Below, piece after piece: positions 35,624 through 44,968 of a stretch of 64,000 nucleotides of DNA. The notes under the pieces are model-generated. The model worked only from the letters and a program-made list of their open reading frames with translations, was not told the origin of the DNA and searched no databases. The position numbers and the translations under genes are program-made. The first letter of the stretch is position 1; every line of letters starts with the position of its first letter. The stretch is from Pseudomonas fluorescens. GTDB taxonomy: Bacteria > Pseudomonadota > Gammaproteobacteria > Pseudomonadales > Pseudomonadaceae. The stretch is from contig NZ_CABVIR010000008.1 of NCBI RefSeq assembly GCF_902498065.1, positions 186,001 to 250,000 on the forward strand, in the 5' to 3' direction.

Positions 35624-35908
35624 CTACAACCCGCCCGTCGCCTGAAAACTCACCCCGATCACCGTCAGCACCGACAACGGCAACAACAACGTATCCAGCA
35701 AAGCACTCGCCGGCAGATCAACGCCAGGATAGCTCGGCGCCTCTGCCCCAAAACGATCCATCGCACAGCACCCGCCATTCATGGCGTACAAATCCAGTCG
35801 CGTCCCCGCATACACCAACGGCGCGCCCGGCTTGGCAGCATTCAGCGTGCGCGCCGTGGCGCAACCCGCCAATTGCAACGCCAGCACAATCATCAGCAGC
35901 TTATTCAT
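35624..35908 (-). CDS. YceK/YidQ-family lipoprotein
   Basis: 94 residues. Signal peptide MNKLLMIVLALQLAGCATA with lipobox Cys 16. The family pattern (VYAGTRLDLYAM ... YPGVDLPASALLDTLLLPLSVL) is clear, ending in a hydrophobic segment. Function unknown. The start overlaps the ubiX stop by eight bases, so it is probably the last gene of an mpl-ubiX-yceK transcript. Confidence 0.85.
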   Translation of the reverse strand: MNKLLMIVLALQLAGCATARTLNAAKPGAPLVYAGTRLDLYAMNGGCCAMDRFGAEAPSYPGVDLPASALLDTLLLPLSVLTVIGVSFQATGGL

Positions 35909-36533
35909 CGCTGGTCAGATGGTGTTCGCCCCAACGCGGCAGCATGTCTTGTGGAATGTTCAGCAGGTTGAGGATCCGCGCCACCACGAAGTCAATCAGG
36001 TCATCGATGGTCTGCGGTTGATGATAGAAGCCCGGCGATGCCGGCAAAATGGTCACGCCCATATTCGACAACTTGAGCATGTGCTCCAGATGAATGCTCG
36101 AATACGGCGCTTCACGCGGCACCAGAATCAGCTGACGACGCTCCTTCAGCGTGACATCAGCGGCGCGCTCGATCAGGTTGTTGCAGGCACCGGTGGCAAT
36201 GGCCGACAGCGTGCCGGTCGAACAGGGCACGACCACCATGGCCGACGGCGCGCCGGAGCCCGAGGCCACCGGCGACATCCAGTCTTCCTTGCCGTACACC
36301 CGAATCTGCCCGGCGGCCGCGCCGGTGTATTCGGTCAGGAAGGCCTGCATCATCTGGGTTTTCGGCGGCAGCGTGACGTCAGTCTCGGTGGCCATCACCA
36401 GTTGCGCAGCCTTGGATATCAGGAAGTGCACCTCACGGTCTTCACGAATCAGGCAGTCCAGCAGGCGCAAACCGTACTGGGCGCCCGAGGCGCCGGTCAT
36501 CGCCAGCGTGATGCGTTCCGGGCCGTTGTTCAT
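35901..36533 (-). CDS. ubiX: Flavin prenyltransferase UbiX
   Basis: 210 residues. Makes the prenylated FMN cofactor used by UbiD in ubiquinone synthesis. Flavoprotein fold with AMTGASGAQYGLRLLDCL, the SGSGAPSAMVVVPCSTGTLSAIATG flavin region, and the C-terminal SPGFYHQPQTIDDLIDFVV. Its ATG overlaps the mpl stop (ATGA). Confidence 0.96.
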   Translation of the reverse strand: MNNGPERITLAMTGASGAQYGLRLLDCLIREDREVHFLISKAAQLVMATETDVTLPPKTQMMQAFLTEYTGAAAGQIRVYGKEDWMSPVASGSGAPSAMVVVPCSTGTLSAIATGACNNLIERAADVTLKERRQLILVPREAPYSSIHLEHMLKLSNMGVTILPASPGFYHQPQTIDDLIDFVVARILNLLNIPQDMLPRWGEHHLTSDE

Positions 36534-37879
36534 TTAAGCGCCTCGGCAAGTTTGCCGTGCAGGCCGCCGAAGCCGCCGTTGCTCATGATCACCACGTGAG
36601 TGCCGGGCTGCGCCTGGCTTTTCACGCGCTCGATAATGCCTTCCAGCGAATCGCTGACAATCGACGGCACCGTGCACAGCGCGGCGGTCGCCGCCAAATC
36701 CCAACCGAGGTTGGCGGGTGCATACCAGATCACCTGATCGGCATCGACCACGCTTTCCGGCAAACCGTCGCGGTGAGCGCCGAGCTTCATGGAGTTGGAA
36801 CGCGGCTCGATGATGGCGATCAGTGGCGCGTCACCGATGCGTTTACGCAGCCCGTCGAGGGTCGTGGCGATGGCCGTCGGGTGGTGAGCGAAGTCGTCGT
36901 AGATGGTGATGCCACGCACTTCCGCGACTTTCTCCATCCGGCGCTTCACGCTTTTGAACGCGCTCAACGCGGCGATTCCCATGGACGGCACGACACCGAC
37001 ATGCCGCGCGGCTGCCAGGGTCGCCAAGGCGTTAGCGACGTTGTGCTGACCGGTCATGTCCCACTCGACCACGCCTTGAGCGACGCCTTCGAACATCACT
37101 TCGAATTTCGAACCGTCTTCGCTCAGCAGTTTGACCTGCCACTGACCGCCAGCGCCGGTGGTTTGCACCGGAGTCCAGCAGCCCATCTCGATCACACGCA
37201 GCAAGGCCGGTTCGGTGGTCGGGTGGATCACCAGGCCTTCACTCGGGATAGTCCGCACCAAATGGTGGAACTGTCGCTCGATGGCCGGCAGATCGGGAAA
37301 GATGTCGGCGTGATCGAACTCCAGGTTGTTCAGAATCGCCGTGCGTGGGCGGTAGTGGACGAACTTGGAGCGCTTGTCGAAGAACGCACTGTCGTACTCG
37401 TCGGCTTCGATCACGAAGAACGGCGTGCCGCCCAGACGCGCCGACACCGAGAAATTCTGCGGCACGCCGCCGATCAGGAAACCAGGGCTCATGCCCGCGT
37501 GCTCCAGCACCCAGGCGAGCATGCTGCTGGTGGTGGTCTTGCCGTGCGTGCCGGCCACGGCCAGTACCCAGCGACCTTGCAGCACGTGGTCGGCCAGCCA
37601 CTGCGGGCCGGAGACGTAAGGCAGGCCTTTGTTCAGTACGTATTCAACCGCCGGGTTACCGCGGGACATGGCGTTGCCGATGACCACCAGATCCGGCGCC
37701 GGATCGAGCTGGGCGGGATCGTAGCCTTGAGTCAGTTCAATGCCCTGCGCCTCGAGCTGAGTGCTCATGGGCGGATAGACGTTGGCATCGGAGCCGGTCA
37801 CGTGATGGCCCAGCTCTTTGGCCAGAACCGCCATCGAACCCATGAAAGTGCCGCAGATACCAAGAATATGAATGTGCAT
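36530..37879 (-). CDS. mpl: UDP-MurNAc:L-Ala-gamma-D-Glu-mDAP ligase
   Basis: 449 residues. Reattaches recycled murein tripeptide to UDP-MurNAc. Mur-ligase fold: MHIHILGICGTFMGSMA at the N-terminus, ATP-binding GTHGKTTTSSML, the carbamylated-lysine region VIEADEYDSAF, and YDDFAHHPTAI. ATG 37879 (MHIHIL) follows GAGG at seven bases; the longer frame runs into a REP. Overlaps ubiX, making mpl-ubiX-yceK. Confidence 0.96.
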   Translation of the reverse strand: MHIHILGICGTFMGSMAVLAKELGHHVTGSDANVYPPMSTQLEAQGIELTQGYDPAQLDPAPDLVVIGNAMSRGNPAVEYVLNKGLPYVSGPQWLADHVLQGRWVLAVAGTHGKTTTSSMLAWVLEHAGMSPGFLIGGVPQNFSVSARLGGTPFFVIEADEYDSAFFDKRSKFVHYRPRTAILNNLEFDHADIFPDLPAIERQFHHLVRTIPSEGLVIHPTTEPALLRVIEMGCWTPVQTTGAGGQWQVKLLSEDGSKFEVMFEGVAQGVVEWDMTGQHNVANALATLAAARHVGVVPSMGIAALSAFKSVKRRMEKVAEVRGITIYDDFAHHPTAIATTLDGLRKRIGDAPLIAIIEPRSNSMKLGAHRDGLPESVVDADQVIWYAPANLGWDLAATAALCTVPSIVSDSLEGIIERVKSQAQPGTHVVIMSNGGFGGLHGKLAEALK

Positions 37880-37961
37880 TAGTCGACCTCGTAAAACATG
37901 GCCGCAGGTTAGCGTAGGGAGGCGAAAATCGCACCTTGTGTTTCGGATCTCACGGACGCCA

Positions 37962-38050
37962 ATCGCGGGCAAGCCCGCTCCCACAGGTCTTGCGCCATGC
38001 CTGAAAATTGTGAACGACTTAAGTCCTGTGGGAGCGGGTTTGCCCGCGAT
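37962..38050. repeat. REPIN, GGGCTTGCCC class
   Basis: Inverted copies at 37962-37985 and 38027-38050, between the eatR stop and the mpl start. Confidence 0.88.
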
Positions 38051-38065
38051 TGGTCGCGATGCGGT

Positions 38066-39979
38066 TTACCGGGCGATCCCGTGTTTACGCAATTTTCGAT
38101 AAAGGGTATTACGGCTGACACCCAGCTGTTCAGCGGTATGCGTCATATGCCAGCGTGTCTGTTCCAGCGCATTCAACAATGCCAGTCGCTCGGCATCATC
38201 CAAGGGGTGTTCGGAAAGCTGTTCAACGGCAACAATCGGCATCGGTCGCGTCTGCCGAATCATCGCCGGCAAATCTTCCAGCCCGATCCGCCCGCCGTCA
38301 CACAACGCCGCCAACGTGCGCAGCACATTGCGCAACTGCCGCACGTTCCCGGGCCAGGCAAAGCCCAACAACGCCTGGCGGGCGGGCTCATCAATCAGCA
38401 CCGTCTCCACGCCCGCTTCCTGCGCAAGCAAGAAGTCGAGCAACTGTGACTTGTCACTGCGATCGCGTAACGCCGGCAGTGCGATCTCCAGCCCGTTGAG
38501 CCGGTAGTACAAATCCTCGCGGAAGCTGCCGTCCTGCACCCGTTCCAGCAAATTACGGTGAGTGGCGCTGATGATCCGCACATTGACCGACTCCGGCTCA
38601 CCGCCAATCGGCACTACTTGCCGATCCTCCAGCACTCTTAACAGCCGGGTCTGCAATGCCAGCGGCATGTCGCCGATTTCATCGAGAAACAAGGTCCCGC
38701 CATCCGCCTGCTGCAACTTGCCGCGCATGCCTTCCTTGCGTGCGCCGGTGAAGCTGCCGCCGCGATAGCCAAACAGCTCGCTTTCGATCAGGCTTTCCGG
38801 GATGGCCGCGCAATTGAGCGCAACGAAGGCCTTTTCCGCCCGCTGACTGGCCTGATGCACCGCTTTGGCAAAGGCCTCTTTGCCGGACCCGGTTTCACCA
38901 TTGATCAACAGCGGCACATCCCGTTCGAAGACCCGCAGGGATTTGCGGAAGTCGTCCTGCAAACCCGTATCGCCCAGACAAATGCTCGACAGTCGCGCAG
39001 GCTCGGCAGTGACCTGGCTTGGCACCACAGGCACTGGAATGCTACGCGGCTGGCCGCGCAACACCGCAAACAGGCTCCGCCCGTCGCGGGTGCGCAGCGG
39101 CCAACTGGCGCTGGCATTGACACTCGCGCGGCCCAGCAACTCATCCAGCGAACAATCGAAAAACGCCTCCACCGGTTTGCCCAGCAGCCCGCCGCGAATA
39201 TGCCCCAGCAGGTTCAGCGCGCTCTGATTGACCGCGCTGATCCGCCCTTCGCCGTCGAACGCCAGCAGCCCTTCGCTGAACAAACCGACGGATTCCGCCT
39301 GCAGGTGAAAACGCAGCAACCATTGATTGTCGAAGTAGCGCAGGAAATAGCAGCTCTCGATCATCTTCGCCGACAGATTGACCAGCGCCATAGTGTGGAA
39401 CTGACTCTGCCGCGAGACTTCGTGCCGCGCCGAGGAAACGTCGAGCACCGCCAGCAGTTCGCCATGCGGATCGAACACCGGGCTCGCCGAGCAGGTCAGG
39501 CCGGTGTGACGGCCGCGAAAGTGTTCGTCCTGGTGGATGGTCAGCGACTGGCGTTCCACCAGGCAGGTGCCGATGCCGTTGGTGCCTTCGCAGGCCTCGC
39601 TCCAGTCGGCGCCGAGCCAGAGGCCGGCGCGCTCGAAAATCTTCCGCTCGGCAGGTGCCGTCACGCAGTTGAGGATCACCCCGCGCGCATCGGTCAGCAG
39701 CACCGCATGACCGGCGCCGGAGAGTTGCTGATGCAGGCTGCTCATTTCGTTGCCGGCAATGTGCAGCACTTGCTGCAAGCGCTCGCGGCTTTCGAGGACG
39801 CGGCCATGTTCCAGCACCGTTGGCGCCATCGTCAGGGCCGGGTCGAGGTGATAGTCCTCAAGACAACGCAGCCAGGACCGCGCGATGGACGGATCGCTGC
39901 CGGGACCGTGCAGGTGGGACTTGCCTTGGGTCACCGTCAATACTTGCTGGGCATGGCGACTCAAATGGTTGTCGTGCAT
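38066..39979 (-). CDS. eatR: Sigma-54-dependent activator of ethanolamine catabolism (EatR/AcoR type)
   Basis: 637 residues. N-terminal GAF-type sensory region (about 60-200), a PAS domain (~215-320), an AAA+ sigma-54-interacting domain with Walker A GETGSGKE (361-368) and the loop GSFTGA (408-413; GAFTGA variant), and a C-terminal Fis-type HTH (TRWHMTHTAEQLGVSRNTLYRKLRKHGI). This AcoR-like layout plus its position divergent to exaC-eat-eutBC matches EatR of P. aeruginosa, which responds to ethanolamine. The Ser for Ala change in the GAFTGA loop is a common variant and should still contact sigma-54. Confidence 0.93.
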   Translation of the reverse strand: MHDNHLSRHAQQVLTVTQGKSHLHGPGSDPSIARSWLRCLEDYHLDPALTMAPTVLEHGRVLESRERLQQVLHIAGNEMSSLHQQLSGAGHAVLLTDARGVILNCVTAPAERKIFERAGLWLGADWSEACEGTNGIGTCLVERQSLTIHQDEHFRGRHTGLTCSASPVFDPHGELLAVLDVSSARHEVSRQSQFHTMALVNLSAKMIESCYFLRYFDNQWLLRFHLQAESVGLFSEGLLAFDGEGRISAVNQSALNLLGHIRGGLLGKPVEAFFDCSLDELLGRASVNASASWPLRTRDGRSLFAVLRGQPRSIPVPVVPSQVTAEPARLSSICLGDTGLQDDFRKSLRVFERDVPLLINGETGSGKEAFAKAVHQASQRAEKAFVALNCAAIPESLIESELFGYRGGSFTGARKEGMRGKLQQADGGTLFLDEIGDMPLALQTRLLRVLEDRQVVPIGGEPESVNVRIISATHRNLLERVQDGSFREDLYYRLNGLEIALPALRDRSDKSQLLDFLLAQEAGVETVLIDEPARQALLGFAWPGNVRQLRNVLRTLAALCDGGRIGLEDLPAMIRQTRPMPIVAVEQLSEHPLDDAERLALLNALEQTRWHMTHTAEQLGVSRNTLYRKLRKHGIAR

Positions 39980-40096
39980 TTCTTATTATTCTCCCCGGGG
40001 CTCGGCGACCCGTACTGAGGTGATGCCAGAGCATCCTCCAGCCGGGCGAGCATTGCAATGCTGGCAAGACTGCTCAGTCACAAGCTGTGCCATGAA

Positions 40097-40125
40097 CGGT
40101 ACAAACTGTCACCCGAGGTGTACCG
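40097..40125. promoter_or_regulatory. Candidate activator (UAS) inverted repeat upstream of exaC
   Basis: CGGTACA (40097-40103) and TGTACCG (40119-40125) form perfect 7-bp arms with a 15-base centre, 75-103 bases before the sigma-54 promoter and within the eatR-exaC space. Good position for an enhancer-binding-protein site; not proven. Confidence 0.45.
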
Positions 40126-40199
40126 AAAGCGTCACAGGCGCCGCCCGCCCGTCCGACAAAAATCGCGCAAGGCCTTGATTTGTCTGACCTGCAAGGCAG

Positions 40200-40215
40200 T
40201 GGCCCGACCTTTGCT
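40200..40215 (+). promoter_or_regulatory. Sigma-54 promoter of exaC
   Basis: TGGCCCGACCTTTGCT: GG at -24 and GC at -12 with exactly ten bases between, as in the consensus TGGCACG-N4-TTGC. It lies 65 bases before the exaC ATG and opposite a sigma-54 activator gene. Confidence 0.82.
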
Positions 40216-40279
40216 CTACGCTTATAGCAAGCGCACATGCGCTCTCCCTTATAAGCACAAAAGCCAAGGAGAAATCACC

Positions 40280-41800
40280 ATGCGTTACGCTCACCCCGGT
40301 ACTGAAGGCGCTATCGTTTCGTTCAAGAGCAAATACGGTAACTACATCGGCGGCGAGTTCGTCGCGCCTGTCAAAGGTCAGTACTTCACCAACACCTCGC
40401 CAGTGAATGGCCAACCGATTGCCGAATTCCCGCGCTCCACGGCCGAAGACATCGACAAAGCCCTGGACGCTGCCCACGCCGCTGCCGATGCCTGGGGCGC
40501 CACGTCCGCTCAGGCGCGCTCGCTGGTGCTGCTGAAAATCGCCGACCGCATCGAGCAGAACCTGGAACTGCTGGCGATCACCGAATCCTGGGACAACGGC
40601 AAAGCCGTGCGTGAAACACTCAACGCCGACATCCCGCTGGCCGCGGACCATTTCCGTTATTTCGCCGGTTGCATCCGCGCGCAGGAAGGCAGCGCTGCCG
40701 AGATCGACGGCAACACTGTGGCTTATCACATCCATGAACCACTGGGCGTGGTCGGGCAGATCATCCCATGGAACTTCCCGATCCTGATGGCCGCCTGGAA
40801 ACTCGCCCCGGCCCTGGCCGCCGGTAACTGCGTGGTGCTCAAGCCTGCCGAGCAAACCCCGCTGGGCATCACCGTGCTGATGGAGCTGATCGGCGACCTG
40901 CTGCCGCCGGGCGTGCTGAACGTGGTGCAAGGCTTCGGCAAAGAAGCCGGTGAGGCTCTGGCCACCAGCAAACGCATTGCCAAGATCGCCTTCACCGGCT
41001 CGACCCCGGTCGGTTCGCACATCATGAAATGCGCCGCCGAAAACATCATTCCGTCCACCGTGGAGCTGGGTGGCAAGTCGCCGAACATTTTCTTCGAAGA
41101 CATCATGAAGGCCGAACCGTCGTTCATCGAGAAAGCCGCTGAAGGCCTCGTGCTGGCGTTCTTCAACCAGGGCGAAGTCTGCACCTGCCCGTCCCGTGCA
41201 CTGGTACAAGAGTCGATCTACGACGAATTCATGAAAGTGGTCATGAACAAAGTCCTGCAAATCAAACGTGGCGACCCGCTGGACACCGACACCATGGTCG
41301 GCGCACAGGCGTCCGAGCAACAGTTCGACAAAATCCTTTCGTACCTGGAAATCGCCAAGGGCGAAGGCGCCGAACTGCTGACCGGCGGCAAGATCGAAAA
41401 ACTCGAGGGCAGCCTGGCGACCGGGTATTACATCCAGCCGACCCTGCTCAAGGGCACCAACAAAATGCGCGTGTTCCAGGAAGAAATCTTTGGCCCTGTG
41501 GTGAGCATCACCACGTTCAAGGACGAAGCCGAAGCCCTGGCCATCGCCAACGACACCGAGTTCGGCCTGGGTGCCGGCCTCTGGACCCGCGACATCAACC
41601 GCGCCTACCGCATGGGCCGCGCCATCAAGGCCGGTCGCGTGTGGACCAACTGCTATCACCTGTACCCGGCGCATGCCGCGTTCGGTGGTTACAAAAAGTC
41701 CGGCGTCGGGCGTGAAACCCACAAAATGATGCTCGATCACTATCAGCAGACCAAAAACCTGCTGGTGAGCTACGACATCAATCCGTTGGGGTTCTTCTAA
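40280..41800 (+). CDS. exaC: Acetaldehyde/aldehyde dehydrogenase ExaC
   Basis: 506 residues from ATG 40280, with AAGGAGA eight bases upstream. NAD-dependent aldehyde dehydrogenase that oxidises acetaldehyde, released by EutBC, to acetate. ALDH landmarks: IIPWNFPILMAAWKLAPALAAGN, VELGGKSPNIFFED and the nucleophile Cys at 301 in FNQGEVCTCPSRAL. Controlled by the sigma-54 promoter above. A long REPIN follows before eat. Confidence 0.95.
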   Translation: MRYAHPGTEGAIVSFKSKYGNYIGGEFVAPVKGQYFTNTSPVNGQPIAEFPRSTAEDIDKALDAAHAAADAWGATSAQARSLVLLKIADRIEQNLELLAITESWDNGKAVRETLNADIPLAADHFRYFAGCIRAQEGSAAEIDGNTVAYHIHEPLGVVGQIIPWNFPILMAAWKLAPALAAGNCVVLKPAEQTPLGITVLMELIGDLLPPGVLNVVQGFGKEAGEALATSKRIAKIAFTGSTPVGSHIMKCAAENIIPSTVELGGKSPNIFFEDIMKAEPSFIEKAAEGLVLAFFNQGEVCTCPSRALVQESIYDEFMKVVMNKVLQIKRGDPLDTDTMVGAQASEQQFDKILSYLEIAKGEGAELLTGGKIEKLEGSLATGYYIQPTLLKGTNKMRVFQEEIFGPVVSITTFKDEAEALAIANDTEFGLGAGLWTRDINRAYRMGRAIKAGRVWTNCYHLYPAHAAFGGYKKSGVGRETHKMMLDHYQQTKNLLVSYDINPLGFF

Positions 41801-41845
41801 AAACCGGGGGCGATGCGGGTATTCCTGTGTCGCCCTTTCGATAGT

Positions 41846-41938
41846 CATCGCGGGCAAGCCCACTCCCACAGGTTTTTGGGGTCAACCCAAAAATCAGGTT
41901 CACCTCAAAAACCTGTGGGAGTGGGCTTGCCCGCGATG
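41846..41938. repeat. REPIN with perfect 33-bp arms between exaC and eat
   Basis: Arms 41846-41878 and 41906-41938 are exact reverse complements, with a 27-base loop. The arms run past the usual REP core into flanking T/A bases, so this is the most regular palindrome of the window. Confidence 0.95.
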
Positions 41939-42066
41939 GCGCCCTTAACGACAACATCAAAACATCGCCCTGCCGCTCTGGCATGGGCTTTGCGTGCCCG
42001 CTCTACAAGTAAATGCAGTTCCCGAAAGTCCAACAGATCAAACAATAAAAAAGACAGCGAGGACTT

Positions 42067-43437
42067 ATGACTTCTTCCACACAGCTCAAACCCACACTCG
42101 GCACCCTGCATTTATGGGGCATTGCCGTCGGCCTGGTGATTTCCGGCGAATACTTCGGCTGGAGTTACGGCTGGGGCACCGCAGGCACCCTGGGCTTCCT
42201 CGTCACCGCGCTGATGGTGGCGACGATGTACACCTGCTTCATCTTCAGCTTCACCGAATTGACCACCGCGATTCCCCATGCGGGCGGGCCGTTTGCCTAC
42301 AGCCGGCGGGCCTTTGGCGAGAAAGGCGGCCTCATCGCCGGCATCGCCACCCTGATCGAATTCGTCTTTGCGCCCCCGGCGATTGCGATGGCCATTGGCG
42401 CTTACCTGAACGTGCAATACCCGGAACTTGACCCCAAGATTGCAGCCGTTGGCGCCTATTTCGTGTTCATGACCCTGAATATCCTCGGCGTCAGCATCGC
42501 GGCGACCTTCGAATTGGTGGTCACCGTCCTGGCTGTCGCCGAGCTGCTGGTGTTCATGGGCGTGGTCGCGCCGGGCTTCAGTTTCAGCAACTTCGTGCTC
42601 AACGGCTGGTCGGGCGCAAACGAGTTCACCATTGCCTCCATCCCCGGCATCTTTGCGGCGATCCCGTTTGCGATCTGGTTTTTCCTCGCCATTGAAGGCG
42701 CGGCGATGGCGGCTGAAGAAGCCAAGGACCCGAAACGCACGATTCCCAAAGCGTACGTCAGCGGCATTCTGACGTTGGTATTCCTCGCGATCGGCGTGAT
42801 GGTGATGGCCGGCGGCGTGGGCGACTGGCGCCAACTGTCGAACATCAACGACCCGCTGCCGCAGGCGATGAAAGCCGTGGTCGGCAACAATTCGACCTGG
42901 ATGCACATGCTGGTCTGGATCGGCCTGTTCGGGCTGGTGGCGAGTTTCCACGGGATCATTCTCGGTTACTCGCGGCAGTTCTTCGCCTTGGCCCGAGCCG
43001 GTTACCTGCCCCGCTCGCTGGCCAAACTGTCGCGCTTCCAGACCCCTCACCGGGCCATTCTGGCCGGCGGCGTGATCGGCATCGCGGCGATCTACAGCGA
43101 CGGCCTGGTCAACCTGCAAGGGATGACCCTGACGGCGGCAATGATCACCATGTCGGTATTCGGCGCCATCGTGATGTACATCATCAGTATGCTGAGCCTG
43201 TTCAAGCTGCGTAAAACCGAGCCGAACCTGGAACGCAGCTTCCGCGCACCGGGCTATCCGATCGTTCCGGGCATTGCGCTGTTTCTGGCGGTGGTGTGCC
43301 TGGTGGCGATGGCGTGGTTCAACCCGCTGATCGGCTGCGTGTTCCTTGGCTTCATGGCGGCCGGTTATTTGTATTTCCAACTGACCGCCAAGCAGCGTTT
43401 GGATGCACCGGCGGATGCGATGCTCGAAGGCGTGTGA
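42067..43437 (+). CDS. eat: Ethanolamine permease
   Basis: 456 residues, about twelve membrane segments, APC superfamily. It begins TLGTLHLWGIAVGLVISGEYFGWSYGWG, a hallmark of the ethanolamine permease branch. TAIPHAGGPFAYSRRAFG carries the family loop. It imports ethanolamine for EutBC, encoded next. The ATG lies 266 bases after exaC, across the REPIN; the leader may have its own start of transcription. Confidence 0.94.
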   Translation: MTSSTQLKPTLGTLHLWGIAVGLVISGEYFGWSYGWGTAGTLGFLVTALMVATMYTCFIFSFTELTTAIPHAGGPFAYSRRAFGEKGGLIAGIATLIEFVFAPPAIAMAIGAYLNVQYPELDPKIAAVGAYFVFMTLNILGVSIAATFELVVTVLAVAELLVFMGVVAPGFSFSNFVLNGWSGANEFTIASIPGIFAAIPFAIWFFLAIEGAAMAAEEAKDPKRTIPKAYVSGILTLVFLAIGVMVMAGGVGDWRQLSNINDPLPQAMKAVVGNNSTWMHMLVWIGLFGLVASFHGIILGYSRQFFALARAGYLPRSLAKLSRFQTPHRAILAGGVIGIAAIYSDGLVNLQGMTLTAAMITMSVFGAIVMYIISMLSLFKLRKTEPNLERSFRAPGYPIVPGIALFLAVVCLVAMAWFNPLIGCVFLGFMAAGYLYFQLTAKQRLDAPADAMLEGV

Positions 43438-43448
43438 GTTGCACCGGC

Positions 43449-43467
43449 GCCGGGCCGCATGCCCGGC
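43449..43467 (+). other. GC hairpin after eat
   Basis: GCCGGGC / GCCCGGC with a five-base loop, eleven bases after the eat stop. Only a weak CTTTATT follows, so termination would be partial. Confidence 0.4.
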
Positions 43468-43494
43468 ACCTGCTTTATTGAAGTGCACACAGTT

Positions 43495-43530
43495 CCCTTG
43501 TGGGAGCCAGCCTGCTGGCTCCCACAAGGG
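43495..43530. repeat. Perfect 17-bp palindromic REP doublet between eat and eutB
   Basis: CCCTTGTGGGAGCCAGC / GCTGGCTCCCACAAGGG with only two bases in the loop. A REP pair with practically no spacer. Confidence 0.93.
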
Positions 43531-43573
43531 TTCGGCGGTGTATTTGAGACATTTATAGAATCAGGAGGACACC

Positions 43574-44968
43574 GTGGCCACATTCGTCCATACCGTCGGC
43601 GCCCAGACCTACCGCTTCGCCAGCCTCAAAGAGGTCATGGCCAAGGCCAGCCCGGCGCGCTCCGGCGATTTCCTGGCTGGCGTCGCCGCCCTCAACGATG
43701 GCGAGCGTGTGGCCGCGCAAATGGCCCTGGCCGACATCCCGCTGACTCATTTCCTGCAGGAAGTGCTGATTCCCTACGAGGCCGATGAAGTCACCCGACT
43801 GATCATCGACACCCACGACACACAAGCCTTCGCCGCAGTCAGCCACCTGACTGTCGGCGGTTTCCGCGACTGGCTGCTCAGCGATGCCGCCGATGAACAG
43901 AGCCTGCGTGCCCTCGCCCCGGGCCTGACGCCGGAAATGGCCGCAGCCGTGTCGAAAATCATGCGCGTACAGGATCTGGTGCTGGTGGCGCAGAAAATCC
44001 GCGTGGTCACGCAGTTTCGCGGGACCATGGGCCTGCGCGGACGCTTATCCACACGCCTGCAACCCAACCATCCCACCGACGAACCGGCGGGCATCGCCGC
44101 GAGCATTCTCGACGGGCTGCTGTTCGGCAACGGCGACGCGATGATCGGCATCAACCCGGCCACCGACAGCATTGCCTCGATCTGCGCGATGCTGGAAATG
44201 CTCGACGCGATCATCCAGCGCTACGAAATTCCCACACAGGCCTGCGTACTGACCCACGTCACCACGTCCATCGAAGCGATCAACCGCGGCGTTCCGCTGG
44301 ATCTGGTGTTCCAGTCGATCGCCGGCACCGAAGCGGCCAATGCCAGTTTCGGCATCAACCTGAACGTTTTGCAGGAAGGCTATGACGCCGGTTTGAGCCT
44401 GCATCGCGGCACGCTTGGGCAAAATCTGATGTATTTCGAGACTGGCCAGGGCAGCGCCCTGTCGGCCAACGCCCATTACGGCATCGATCAACAAACCTGC
44501 GAAACCCGCGCCTACGCCGTGGCGCGACATTTCAAACCGTTTTTGGTGAACACGGTTGTAGGATTCATCGGCCCGGAGTACCTCTACAACGGCAAACAGA
44601 TCATTCGCGCCGGCCTCGAAGATCACTTCTGCGGCAAACTGCTGGGCGTGCCGATGGGCTGCGACATCTGTTACACCAACCACGCCGAAGCCGACCAGGA
44701 CGACATGGACACCTTGCTGACCCTGCTCGGCGTGGCCGGGATCAACTTCATCATGGGCATCCCAGGTTCCGACGACATCATGCTCAACTACCAGACCACC
44801 TCGTTCCACGACGCGCTATACGCGCGACAAACCCTGGGCCTGAAACCCGCGCCAGAATTCGAACAGTGGCTGGCCAGAATGGGCATCTTCACCCAGGCAG
44901 ACGGCAAGATTCATTTCGGCGACCGACTGCCGCCAGCCTTCCGCCAAGCGATGGGGCAACTGGGATGA
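43574..44968 (+). CDS. eutB: Ethanolamine ammonia-lyase large subunit
   Basis: 464 residues. Adenosylcobalamin-dependent enzyme that splits ethanolamine into acetaldehyde and ammonia. Family regions include NPATDSIASICAMLEMLD, CVLTHVTTSIEAINRG, FQSIAGTEAANASFGI and MGCDICYTNHAEADQDD. AGGAGG is found just before the ATG. Its stop overlaps eutC (ATGA). No eut microcompartment genes are present, so this is the simple cytosolic pathway. Confidence 0.97.
   Translation: MATFVHTVGAQTYRFASLKEVMAKASPARSGDFLAGVAALNDGERVAAQMALADIPLTHFLQEVLIPYEADEVTRLIIDTHDTQAFAAVSHLTVGGFRDWLLSDAADEQSLRALAPGLTPEMAAAVSKIMRVQDLVLVAQKIRVVTQFRGTMGLRGRLSTRLQPNHPTDEPAGIAASILDGLLFGNGDAMIGINPATDSIASICAMLEMLDAIIQRYEIPTQACVLTHVTTSIEAINRGVPLDLVFQSIAGTEAANASFGINLNVLQEGYDAGLSLHRGTLGQNLMYFETGQGSALSANAHYGIDQQTCETRAYAVARHFKPFLVNTVVGFIGPEYLYNGKQIIRAGLEDHFCGKLLGVPMGCDICYTNHAEADQDDMDTLLTLLGVAGINFIMGIPGSDDIMLNYQTTSFHDALYARQTLGLKPAPEFEQWLARMGIFTQADGKIHFGDRLPPAFRQAMGQLG

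Noticed and set aside
40109..41869. 586-codon minus-strand open frame
   Set aside because: Antisense to exaC; no motif.
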